A stretch of 64,000 nt of DNA from Oryza sativa Japonica Group (lineage: Eukaryota > Streptophyta > Magnoliopsida > Poales > Poaceae): NCBI RefSeq assembly GCF_034140825.1, contig NC_089036.1, positions 9,519,001 through 9,583,000 on the forward strand. The letters are read 5' to 3'. The translations under genes were made by a program, and so were the position numbers. Below are positions 11,307 to 22,860 of the stretch, one piece after another (the first letter of the stretch is position 1; every line of letters begins with the position of its first letter). The notes beneath the pieces were generated by a model. It was not told the origin of the DNA and searched no databases. It was given only the letters and a program-made list of their open reading frames with translations.

Positions 11307-13222
11307 GCGACGGTGGCGCCATCAATCTCGTCAGTAGCCAGGCAACCTCAGCGATTCCCTGCACCGAGTACTAGTGGTAAGAATCGCGAATCGGTGCTTC
11401 TCCTCCTCCTTTTGTGCATGTTGTAAGTGCTAGAAATGGGTGGGTTGTGCAGTTTTGTTCTTCCCCAAAATTGATAGTACTTGAAAAGGGGGAAATGAAC
11501 AACACATTTGAGATGTTAAGCCCAGGGTTACACTGTATATTTGCATGATATCTATGATAAGCAATGGGCAAAGGTTGTATCTTGTAATGCTACAGTAACA
11601 AACTACCTTGTCGAATTTCAAGTAAACTGTACCATACATGTGTTCTGGGGAAAAAAAAATTTGTGCGCATACTGTTTATTGTGCACAAAAAACAGAAGCC
11701 CCTTGTTATTTCCCTTTTAAGTAACTAACAGTCTCTCGACTACATTCTTGGCTCGTATCGAAAATTATATAAGTTGTACCCATCAACTGTACTGTATATC
11801 GTGGACAAAATCTTGTGCCATCACTGTGCCCCTTGTTTTTTTCTTAATTAACTAACAATCTCTCAGCTACATTCTCACCTTCCTCGTATGCAGAGATTAT
11901 ATAAGTTGTACTTATTTAACTAATTTGTATATCAAGTATCAACTGCTATAAAATTCTGTAAGGTCAGTACTTTTCATTCACATTATTTAAGATGCTGACA
12001 GACTTGGTTTTCTTAATCAGGGAATTCGAAATTTCCTCTATTTAAAACATCATGCTTGGCAATGAGCCATGGCCTTGTATCCAATACTGCTGTGTCTTCA
12101 CAACCAAATGATGGAGCTGCTAAACTCATCCAGCCTGTAGTCAAAATGTGTGGCATCACATCAGCTAAAGATGCAGAAACGGCTTTGGAGGCCGGAGCTA
12201 AACTTATTGGCATGATACTCTGGCCAAACTCCAAGCGTTCTGTTGCGTTAGCAGAAGCAAAAGAAATATCAAGAGTAGCACAGTCTTATGGGGCTGAATC
12301 AGTTGGTGTCTTTGTGGATGATGATGAAGAGACCATCTTACGAGTGTCTGATTCATGTGACCTTAATCTAGTGCAGGTTTGATTAAACTATGTTATTTCT
12401 GTTGTCATGCACTACTTCAGTTTTTTTTTTTTTTGCGCTGTGCTTATTACTTGCATTATTTCCCCTATGCAGCTTCATGGAGATGAATCTCGTTCATTAC
12501 TTCATGTGCTATCGAAGAACAATCGCATCATTTATGTTCTAAATGCCAATGACGACGGAAAGCTTATCAACGCTCTTCCTGATGAAAAATATGAGCTTGA
12601 TTGGTTCTTGGTGGATAGTGCCAAAGGTGGAAGGTCAGATTTTGCTCTTATTGCTTCTTCTATGGGAAGTAGAAAAATTGCTCAAGTGCTGAAATTCTCT
12701 GTTTATTCCTTAATATGAGATCATGGGATTTGTAATGAATGCTCAAAAGAGTAAAAGTTGACTCAAATAACCTCTTACATGTTTGTGATATACCAACTTA
12801 AACATCAGCACCTTGTAGCACTATCATGTATATGCTAGTAGTTCTTGAGTTCAATATTCTACTTCAGTTCTTTATCTTGCATAATGCATACTTACTAAAA
12901 GTTCTTGGAGTACATGCTAATTTACTTGCATATTTCCCTGCTAGAACAAATATATGGCTGACATCTACATCTTGCTCTATATGTTTATAGTGGCAAGGGA
13001 TTCAACTGGCAGAAGTTTCAGATGCCGTCTGTTCGAAGCAAGAATGGGTGGCTTTTAGCTGGAGGCCTTCACGCTGATAATGTTTGTGATGCCTTTTATG
13101 CCCTGAAACCAAATGGAGTGGATGTTAGCAGTGGAATATGTGCTCCTGATGGTATCAGAAAAGATCCCACGAGGATTTCTTCTTTCATGAGAAATGTTAA
13201 ATCCTTGGGCAGATCACAATGA
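11078..13222 (+). CDS. PAI1: Phosphoribosylanthranilate isomerase, plastid (tryptophan synthesis)
   Basis: Five exons, 11078-11096, 11308-11376, 12021-12376, 12473-12633 and 12991-13222, give 278 residues. The enzyme converts N-(5'-phosphoribosyl)anthranilate to the carboxyphenylamino-deoxyribulose phosphate, the third step of tryptophan synthesis, in plastids. Residues 1 to about 65 are Ala/Ser/Pro-rich and lack acidic residues early, as in a transit peptide. The TrpF barrel follows: KMCGIT at 71-76 (catalytic Cys73 by family analogy), [12 protein letters not shown] (phosphate/substrate loop), VGVFVDD, LVQLHGDES, then [18 protein letters not shown] (general-acid Asp and phosphate loop) and [10 protein letters not shown] with GVDVSSG. 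All expected motifs are present. The first exon is only 19 bases and is followed by a 211-bp intron that is largely a CT repeat. A downstream in-frame ATG at 12062 could yield a form without the transit peptide, but I prefer 11078. Confidence 0.95.
11219..11303 (+). repeat. (CT)n microsatellite forming the tail of PAI intron 1
   Basis: About 42 CT units run directly into the 3' splice site (tctgcag, 11301-11307). The repeat thus serves as an extreme polypyrimidine tract for the acceptor of exon 2. Confidence 0.95.
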
Positions 13223-14448
13223 TTATTCTGGTGTTTGGAGGTTAACCTCATTTTGTTTGCTTAATGTGGAGAATGAAGCAGAGTCTCTTCTGAAGCAAGC
13301 TGTTCATTTATTCAGCATGGTAGTGGTAAATGCCATTGGGGTTAAAGTCGAAATAGTGACCAAATTTCTGAGGATTTTGCTAGTGATGCAGTAACTAATA
13401 AGTGCACTCTCTGTGTCTCAAGTCGAAGGCAAAATAAATTGCAGAGTTGCCATAGTTAGAGTTTGATGTACTATCAATTGTATGTTTTGATCAATGCAAT
13501 AAGGCTAGAGTAATTTTCACCTTTTCCATTGGGCTTTTCGTTAGTTGCCTATGTAGAATACAACGCGTATGTTTCTTAATATACTCTGGCCGGCATCCTT
13601 TTGCCGGCCCGGCAAAAAAAAAAATATACAACGCGTATGCAAGTACACGCAATTACAATAACAGACTTTGCATTATTTGAATTATTTCTCTAGTTTTTCA
13701 TGCTACTGGAAATTTGGATAGCAACAGAATCCGTTATATTTTCAATTCATCAAACTATAATCAAGTTCCTAGACCAGCCAACAAAGCATAACCATGAGCA
13801 GCAAAAACCGCCATGTAGATGTGGTTCGCAAAACTGAAGAGAAAATGCAGGAAAAACTTTCTTCAAGCTCTCACACTTAGTCAGGAGCATGTGTATCCTC
13901 TGAAAGAAAGGGTTATCCGAAAGGATTGCTTCATTGGTTGACATTCTGTGTATTCAATGGTATCTGATTAATATCGGATGGAAGTTGGCGATTCATGTCA
14001 TATGTTTCATAGTAGTAACAGTGTCATCTTGAGGATCCAATAATCTGGAAGTTCGATAACGTTTTCAGACAAATTACACGGTGTGATATTAACCAAAATC
14101 TTTTTTTTTTCATACAAATTACACGGGGTAATGTTCACCAAACCGAAGAACAAATCATCACAGAAACTAGTACTACAGAGCCATGCCAAATATTTGAGGA
14201 ACGATCCCGTTACCAGCTTTGGTAAATGTGTTCTGAAATCAATACTAACTTCAGCAGATTACAAAATTAACGTTACATATCTAAAATACCATCACCAGAT
14301 GCACAGATACAGTTACAAGAAGCCTTCTTCAACAATCCCTCAAATTAAGTGACAGTTGATCTCATTTAAACGATAGCAGCATCATATTCCAATGGATCAG
14401 ACTGGGCATACTTCATATGCTTCTTAAATAAAAGCCCAAAGAACACAA
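13223..14448. other. Convergent 3' UTRs of PAI and U1C
   Basis: The spacer between two tail-to-tail genes carries no gene. A small palindromic GC stretch (gccggc...gccggcccggc, 13588-13613) follows the PAI 3' UTR. At 14070-14145 a 28-bp motif (caaattacacgg...) is duplicated with a T-run between the copies. Confidence 0.5.
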
Positions 14449-17400
14449 TCAGTGGTTGCCCTCAGGAGGTTGTGCATAGGAGAAAGGAGCCTGTGGAGGT
14501 GCTGCTGGAGGTGGAGCAGAAACCGGAGGTGGAGCACCAGAAGTTGGGCCTGCAGGTTGCGGTGGATTTGTTTGATACATGGCTGGAGGTGCCCCACTGT
14601 TGGGGATGGGGGCCCCTGGGGCTCCAGATGTTGGAGGTGGTAGTGTCGGAGGCCTTGGGAGAGGTGCCATCTGCATAGGCATAGAACCAGGTGGCATAGA
14701 GCCAGGCGGCATGGAACCAGGTGGGGCGCCTGTTTGTGGCATGGTTGGAACATTTGGAGCACCAGGATAACCTGAGGAGCGTACAGAGAAGTCACATAAA
14801 TAATATACTCGTTATTTGGTTTGATCAAGTGAAATGGATTAATAAGTGGAAAGAACATCAGTCCATGATTAGCGTGCATTTTCTGTAAGTGTATGCAATG
14901 GCAAAATGATAACATTAGCAGTAGCGTTCCTTTGGTAAGTGGTAGCTCATCTTCTGTGGCACTGCGGAATGAATTGAAGTACCATGATAGCACTGGATGT
15001 AGAGCTCATCTCACCATCCATCATCCACTATCTGGTTTATACAATTCCATGATGAAATATAATTTACTAAGCTACAGTGAGTCAATTAAGCTATTCTAAA
15101 GAAATAAATTAAATAAGAAGAAGCTCATAGTTTAGTTAAGTTGTAAGATAAAAATGATGCCCATATTTTCCAAACCATGTCACCAGATCAGTGAAAGTGG
15201 TTTTTATACTCAAGGCCTCTACTTTAATAATAGTTGCACATATTTAAAAGTTGAAGGTCGGCTTTATTTTTGTTAACTAATGTGTTTCAAAACTGCAACT
15301 TTGGCCACTTATTGCTATTCTGATTTTTTTTTATCAAACACGATATGCTATGGAAGTACTTTTTGAGACAAATCTACACATGGTACCCCATGACCCAATC
15401 TAAATAGCTAAAACAATACTAAATATCAGATGATCAAATGCTTAGACTAAGAAAAAATACTTTTTTTTGGATAAACTGTCTATATTTCAAGACCTTAAAA
15501 AATGAGTACAGAAAGGTTTGCATTTATCTATAAACTATGATTGGCGGTTAAAACTCAATAAGAGCTCCCTTAGTGTAACTTGGAGGATCAGAAATTTTAT
15601 TTTGATTAAGAAAGTATTCCTTGAGAGTATCCAAGTCAGTTTTACTATGGTCAAAATCATCAAGTCATATAATTATGGTCTAACATGTGGAAGGCATATG
15701 GTTTTGTTCTTAATCTATACTCCTTTTAAAGAAGGCAATGCTGCTGCAGGTGATCGAATTCCCACGTCATTTCCCCTACACTACAGATGTTACAAATCAC
15801 ACTATGAAGTTCTTCAATAGTACACAATAGACCTTTCACACATTGTTGTTTTTGTATTTGGCCTTCAAAAATACAAATTTAATACAGAAAAGTTACAAGA
15901 TGACTTGAACTGTCAAATATATGTGGTATACATGTTAATGGTAAATACTGTCAAGTGATCTTTCCAATAAGATTGTGATGGGTGTCTTCATTGCAAAATT
16001 GAAGTCACATTCTTTCGTATTGAACAACAGCCTATTAAGACATGTATGCTTCATTCTTGTCCATGTGATACATTAACCCAAATAATGTAGTGAACATAGC
16101 CTGAACATACTGAGCACCCAGAATGAAGCTATGGAAGAGTTTGTTATCATTATTGCTCCACTTAAATATGTATCGCATTCCTTGTTGAAATCCAATTGGT
16201 AGTTTTTTAGCTCCAATGGAAGGAATGAACTATATAAGCTATCAAGATCAGGAAAGTACACACCACAGAAAAAAAAAATTCGCCGGGTCACACCACAGAA
16301 ATTATATGCCATATAATTTGAATGAGAACTTGGTTAATGATACTGTAATTATGAGCAACAACGAAAATGAGTTCTGTTACCTGGAATACCAGGAGCTGGC
16401 AAAATAGGAGGCCTAACGCCTGGCATCAAAGGTGCACCAGGTACTTGAGGAACACCAAGTGGCATGCCAGGTGTTGGCAGAATTGGAAGACGAGGACGAG
16501 GCACACCTCCTGGAAATGAGAGAAGATGTTGATTGAAAGGAGCACCAACTTGGAAAGCTGCAGCTTGTCCAAGATGTTCTTTAATTCTTTGATCAATCAA
16601 GCTTTGAGTTTGCTGCTCCTCAAATTGTTGATAGTAGGTTCGAACATTTGCCTAGAAATGTTCACATGAAAAGAAAAAGGTCATAACATCTACGCAGATG
16701 AATGAGAAAAAAATAGACACCAATTACAAACTGGAATTATTAAGATGAAGAGAATTAAGATAGATACCTTATGTTTGTACCCAGCATTGTGCTGTTTACG
16801 GACAGATGGCTGCAGCATTTTTTTTAGAATAAGTTAACAGACATATCAACTATACAAAAAAACTATATATCTAGAACAGAATGCACCACAGAGGCACATA
16901 TAATTACAAAAGAATTGGATAATCGTCATGGGATTTATAGAGCTTTCAACACTAATCACATACAATTCATGGTATTTGACAGTCTCAAAAGCAACAAAAT
17001 GATCTATTGAAATTTACAGAAGCAATAAGTTGAAAGTTCGTAAATATTTCACTGCATTGAAGCATTTTTATCTTAAAAATGATGTTATGTAGTTTGCATA
17101 TATCTCACTGCACATTGCATATACGTAAATAAGTGGCCACCGAGTGCTTAATTGTGTGTTTATTTAGGCTAAGCAATCCAGGGTAAACTAATATCCAGTT
17201 ACACATTAATTATATGAAGACAACATTAGTTACAGCTATTCACATGTACTTGGCACAAAATTGATTGAATGGCCATGATGGTATTCAGTGGCACAGGAAT
17301 ATCTTCAGAAACAGGCATGAATATACTGTAACATCCTCCCAGTAAAAAAGAACATGTACTGTTGACAGGGAACTGATCTTTAACCACTTCAGCAACAGCA

Positions 17401-17979
17401 TTATACTTGGTAACGCCAATCATGCTATGATTATTTTACTGGGCATAATACTATAGAAACCTAAAATCAAATTAAAGAACTGGCTATCTATAGCAGTGCA
17501 AAGTGGAGGGGGAGGGGGAGGAGGAGAAACTCACAGAGTCATGGGTCAGGTAGGTGTCGCAGTAGTCGCAATAGTACCTGCAAAAAGAAAAAGTTAAAAC
17601 GAGTAAGAGATAGAACAATTAAAACAAGAATAAACACGTTGAAACGGAGCGCCGAGGATGGCAGCAACAAGTAGCAGCAGCGCAAAGGCTCCCCGCAGTG
17701 GGCAAAAAACGGCAGCTCTCTCCTCGACTTCTCTACCGCAAATCCCCAAACCCAACCATACACAATACGCAATCCACCAACGCGATGTACGACCTAACCA
17801 CAAGATTCACGGCGTTCTAAGCTAGGGTCTCGAACCCGAAGGCTCAAACATCGAGCTACGTATACTATCTAGGGTTCGAAACAACAGCCTTCCCACCCAC
17901 CGCCCCCCACCCCCCATGTTACCTTCCGCTGCGCCCCCAACAGGAGGAGGGACAGAGACACGGATACTCACCGAGGCAT
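14449..17979 (-). CDS. U1C: U1 small nuclear ribonucleoprotein C (U1-C)
   Basis: Five exons on the minus strand, 17979-17972, 17577-17535, 16809-16768, 16651-16381 and 14771-14449, give 228 residues. The first coding exon is only 8 bases (ATGCCTCG). The N-terminus is the U1-C zinc finger, with Cys6, Cys9, His24 and His30 in [17 protein letters not shown] and [11 protein letters not shown]. It is followed by the helix [20 protein letters not shown]. The rest is Pro/Met/Gly-rich with MPPGS repeats, as in plant orthologues. U1-C stabilises pairing of U1 snRNP with 5' splice sites in the nucleus. The stop is TGA after PPEGNH. The upstream region is shared head to head with a PPR gene. Plus-strand frames across the proline-rich exon are shadows. 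Confidence 0.95.
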
Positions 17980-18330
17980 CGCGGCGGATGATCTCGTCGG
18001 CGACGGCGACGGCGACGGCGACGAGAGCGGTAGGGATCCCTGCCGCGAGCGGAATCGGAGCAGACGACCGCGGCAATGGTGGGGGGGAATTTCGCGATTC
18101 GCTCTAGCTCGATTCGCCCTAAAACCCTCGCGAATTCCAGAGCATTTCGTGGGCCGGGCCGGTCACTGACATTGTGAGCCCTGTCCATTTTAGGCCCACG
18201 CGGCCCGAGAGGAGAGTCATAGGAGGAGTCCGAGTTGGGCCCACCGTCAGTGTGAAGCCCTTCGACGCTTCACTCCCCTTTCGTCCTCGTCGTCGCCGTC
18301 CGCCGCCGCCGCCGCCGCCGGTGGCCGGGG
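17980..18330. promoter_or_regulatory. Shared (bidirectional) promoter region of U1C and the PPR gene
   Basis: Only 351 bp separate the two start codons. The stretch contains a telo-box-like ccctaaaaccct (18118-18129) and several TGGGCC/GGCCCA site-II-type elements (near 18149, 18193 and 18237). That combination is typical of housekeeping and organelle-related plant genes. Shared regulation is inferred from layout. Confidence 0.6.
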
Positions 18331-20840
18331 ATGGCGAGCCGCGCGCCGTGCCTCCTCGCTGCTCGGGGCATCGCCTCGTCGCCTCACCTCGCCCGGAGGT
18401 TAAAGCAAACAGGTGATGCGTGGGGTGGGGTGAATTTTTTCTTATCATTATTATTTTTTTTGTTCTCTTTCAAATTCAAGAATGATGCCGTCTCTCTCCT
18501 AAGATTACGTTGTGAGCGCGGTGGTAACCTGTCGATGTGAGTATGTAGCTCCTGGTGGTTGATTTAGATTTTGAATGGTGTATTAAGGGGATGGGTTGAT
18601 TTGGATGTGGTTCGGTTAGTGGTAATGGTGAAGAGCGTGTGAATTATACTAGCGAGATCGTATTGTGAGCTTCTTTTGTTTTGGATGCAACTTATTTTGG
18701 ATTCCGGGATTGCTATCTGTTAACTGCGAAGAACCTAGAGGTTCAAATCAGCTTTGGATGGTCTGTTGAGTGAAAAAGAATTCTTCACTGATGTTGTTTA
18801 ATCATGAAATGGGAATGCTTGATTATTTGAATGGTTAAGTCAATTTCATTTTCTAGCAGTAGTACCAGTACCAGAATACATGAGTTCCTTCAAAATTTGT
18901 TCTGAAGTGAATTGTGCCCCGCACTGTTTTTGATCCTGTATGTAACACTATCTGAAACGCCATGCTCAAGCTAATTGCGTTCTTCTTCTTTTGTTTAAAC
19001 AATTTTGACTTGTTGGAATGCAGAAAATGAGATTGTTCAAATGTTCCGAACCCCATCTCCTCGGAACGAGGATGCGGTAGCAGCTCTTTCGCCAAGGTAC
19101 ACAAATTCCGTTCGTGTGTTGGATGAGAGATTCATTAGGATCCTGAAAATATTCAAGTGGGGCCCCGATGCTGAGAGGGCATTGGAGGTACTCATGCTGA
19201 GAGTTGATCACTGGTTGGTACGAGAGGTTATGAAAACAGATGTTGGGGTCAATGTGAAGATGCAGTTTTTTAGATGGGCTGCAAAGAAAAGGAATTATCA
19301 ACATGACACATCCACTTACATGGCCTTGATACATTGTTTAGAGCTAGTGGAGCAGTATGGTGAAATGTGGAAGATGATCCAAGAAATGGTACGGAGTCCT
19401 ATTTGTGTTGTCACCCCAATGGAGCTTTCACAGGTAATTCGGATGCTGGGGAATGCCAAGATGATTGGCAAGGCAATTACAATCTTTTACCAAATCAAGG
19501 CACGGAAGTGTCAACCAACTGCTCAGGCATATAATAGCATGATAATCATGTTAATTCATGAGGGGCAATATGAGAAAGTGCATGAACTTTACAACGAGAT
19601 GAGCAATGAAGGCCATTGCCACCCAGACACTGTGACTTATAGTGCACTCATTTCTGCTTTCTGCAAACTCGGTCGCCAGGATTCAGCAATTCGTCTGTTG
19701 AATGAGATGAAGGAGAATGGAATGCAGCCAACTGCTAAGATATATACCATGATAATATCTTTGTTCTTCAAACTGGACAATGTTCATGGAGCATTGAGTT
19801 TGTTCGAAGAGATGAGGTACATGTACTGCCGACCTGATGTGTTTACTTACACCGAGTTAATCAGGGGCCTTGGTAAAGCTGGGAGAATTGATGAAGCATA
19901 TCACTTCTACCATGAAATGCAACGAGAAGACTGCAAGCCAGACACAGTTGTCATGAATAATATGATAAATTTCTTAGGCAAGGCTGGTCGTTTGGATGAT
20001 GGTTTGAAGTTATTTGAGGAGATGGGAGTGTCACACTGTATTCCAAATGTGGTGACGTACAATACTATAATAAAAGCACTTTTTGAATCAAAATCCCGTG
20101 TTTCCGAGGTTTTCTCATGGTTTGAGAGAATGAAGGGAAGTGGGATCTCCCCTAGTCCATTCACGTACTCCATTCTGATTGATGGATTCTGCAAAACCAA
20201 CCGGATAGAAAAGGCCATGATGCTACTAGAGGAGATGGATGAGAAGGGCTTCCCTCCATGTCCAGCAGCATATTGCAGTTTGATTGATGCTCTTGGAAAG
20301 GCTAAACGTTACGATCTTGCATGTGAGCTTTTCCAGGAACTAAAAGAAAATTGTGGTTCCTCAAGTGCTCGAGTGTATGCAGTGATGATAAAACACTTGG
20401 GGAAGGCTGGCCGTCTGGATGATGCTATAAATCTTTTTGATGAGATGAGCAAACTTGGTTGCACTCCTAATGTTTATGCATACAATGCTCTCATGTCTGG
20501 ATTAGCGAGAGCATGCATGCTCGATGAAGCTCTTACTACAATGAGAAAAATGCAAGAGCATGGATGTCTTCCTGATATTAACTCATACAATATCATCTTG
20601 AATGGACTGGCCAAAACCGGGGGGCCTCATCGTGCAATGGAGATGCTTACTAACATGAAAAATTCTACAATAAAACCAGATGCTGTATCATATAATACTG
20701 TTCTTAGTGCGTTGAGCCATGCTGGCATGTTTGAGGAGGCAGCTGAGCTGATGAAAGAGATGAATGCATTGGGATTTGAGTATGATCTTATTACATATTC
20801 ATCTATACTTGAGGCAATTGGAAAGGTTGATCAAGAATAA
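18331..20840 (+). CDS. P-class pentatricopeptide repeat protein, probably mitochondrial
   Basis: Two exons, 18331-18412 and 19024-20840, give 632 residues. The N-terminus, MASRAPCLLAARGIASSPHL, is rich in Arg/Ala/Ser without acids, as in a mitochondrial presequence. It is followed by LARRLKQTENEIVQMF spanning the splice. From about residue 115 to the end there are some 13-14 tandem 35-residue PPR motifs of P type, for example TYSALISAFCKLGRQDSAIR and VYAYNALMSGLARACMLDEA. No E, DYW or SMR tail is present. P-class proteins bind single-stranded organelle RNA and affect stability, splicing or translation. The target is not readable here without scoring positions 5 and 35 of each repeat. The overall arrangement reminds me of Arabidopsis At3g16010, but I am not sure. 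The repeat region lies in one exon, as is usual for the family. Confidence 0.92.
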
Positions 20841-22860
20841 ACTGAAAAATTCACTGAAGAACTGGATTCTTTGCTTTTGTTCATGTTCACAAGAAAAAAT
20901 CTTGATCCAAGGCTTCTTTTGCATCACAAGTTTTACTCTAGAATTTCTTCTGGCTGATATACATCAAAAGTTATGCCTCCTTGTCTCCTTGAGTGCAAAT
21001 CTGGCAAACCATTATTGGAGAAATCTTAGAAGACAGACTTAGAAGGTGTGTATTTCATTATTTTGAGTATCTTGCCCTTGATTTCCTATAGTCAGCTTGT
21101 TTACTCATTTATAATGTGAATGATTCCATTATTGTGTAATGGTGCAAAGAATATTAGAGTTTTCGCTGAAAGTTCCAAACATTTAGGTGTAAGGTTAACT
21201 AGTGTATATTGAGAGTTGTTTCTTCAGCAACCACTGTTGGAACATCGATGTGTATCATTTACCAAGTTATGGTCGTTTCTTTTGGACATTCTGGGTATTT
21301 TTAAGCTGTAACACAATGCAAAATATAAGGATTCAGAACCAAAGGATGAGTAGTTGCGCCGTTATCATTTATGTACACCCCGGTTTAGCGAGCTTATAGG
21401 ATCCCCAATATACTGTTTATTATAGATCTGGTAGGTTGACAACCTTTTAATAGTAGTTCTGACCTTATTAACACATTCTTATCTTTTATAGGAACTTACT
21501 CAATTTTGGACAGTAGTAAGCTTACCAAATCGGCAATCTGGCACTACCAATCCAAGAGCAACTGTGCGGAACATTCTCAGTCCAAGTGTCCAGATGGGGC
21601 TTTACATATGGATGGCCATTGCTTCACAATGACGGACCTAGGAATTTTCTAGAGCTTGTGCAGAAGCATGCGAAAGCAATCTACAGTGGAGCTATCCACC
21701 GGTGGTGAGCCTCGCACAGCCTTGGATCCACCCTGTGCTTCATGGCAAAGTACTTCTCGCTTATAAAACTGTCATATAATTTTGGAAGTTCAAACATTAT
21801 AACAGCATCGAAGCTTGTTTTTCTGAGGACCAAAGTCAAGAATCCAGATGTGGTGGACATGTGCTCCATATATGTTGTTCTACCTTGGTCTCGAAATATA
21901 AGAGAACCAGATACTTCTTCAAAATCCCTTATATTTTGGATAGAGGTAATAAAAATTATGTATAGTGGAGATCTGAGATCCTCAAGAGTTAAGGTTCTTG
22001 TCATGTTGTATGATCTGTTTCTCGCTGGCCCCCTGTCTGTGCTCTTTTGTCATTCTATAGAAAGATATCATTCTTGTGAATGCTGTCGCTGTTGCACCTA
22101 TAGCTCAACTGTACATGATAAGGGCATCATGTGTAAACTATGATCTTTTTTATAAAAGGTGAACTGAATGTCATCACATGCAAATGTTTATGTATCTTTC
22201 TCAAAACATGATACTAGCTGGATCAGCTATTTGAATATGAAAGTAACGTGATAGACTTCCTGAGGAAGTAAATGTGATTCTTCTCGTCATTTGTATGTGA
22301 TTTTATTCCCCTGATATTGTTCTTGTCAAGGGTATTTAAGTCCGTCTTTTATCTTTGGTATCACACAGCTTTCGGTTGGTTTCTCATGTAATTTATATCT
22401 GTTGACGTTCAATCCATATTTACAGTATTAATCTGAATCATGTTACTATATATTTTCATTTTTCTGATGTAAAAGTTGCTGTGTCAGCTTCTCTTCGCTG
22501 AATGGGAAATGAATCACCACTTGATAGGAAGACATTAGGATAACTTGCGTGTATTACCTGGACAAGGACAAGACTTTCATCACCTCTAAAAGATGCTTCG
22601 TAATGCAAGAAATGTATTTACAAAGGCTTATATACCTCAATGGGAATAATAAAGAACTACATGCGTATTAGTGCTATTGTAGAAGGGCATAAATCTTACC
22701 TACCAATGTGAATAGATACAACAGAAAGAATAGCCAGCAAAAAAATTGGACCAAATCACACTATTTGATTCCATCAAAATCCTTGAACCTGACTGAAACT
22801 TTGTCTGATGTCGATGAGCTTCCAATTATAACCAAAAATTTGTCTCCAAATTGGTTGGTG
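20841..22860. other. Spacer between convergent PPR and AAA/ankyrin genes
   Basis: The first part is the PPR 3' UTR. A minus-strand frame at 22004-21681 (107 residues, beginning MTRTLTLEDLRS) has a non-repetitive composition and is mirrored by a plus-strand frame at 21742-22143. I recognise neither and see no splice partners, so I do not call a gene. The remainder is AT-rich without repeat ends. Confidence 0.4.

Noticed and set aside
10700-11374. 224-residue plus frame before and across PAI exon 1
   Set aside because: It starts at a non-ATG codon, runs through the CT microsatellite and is not in the PAI frame; it is leader plus intron.
14424-14993. 189-residue minus-strand frame at the U1C last exon
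   Set aside because: It is in a different frame from the proline-rich U1C exon and reads into the intron; the U1C frame is supported by five consistent splice junctions.
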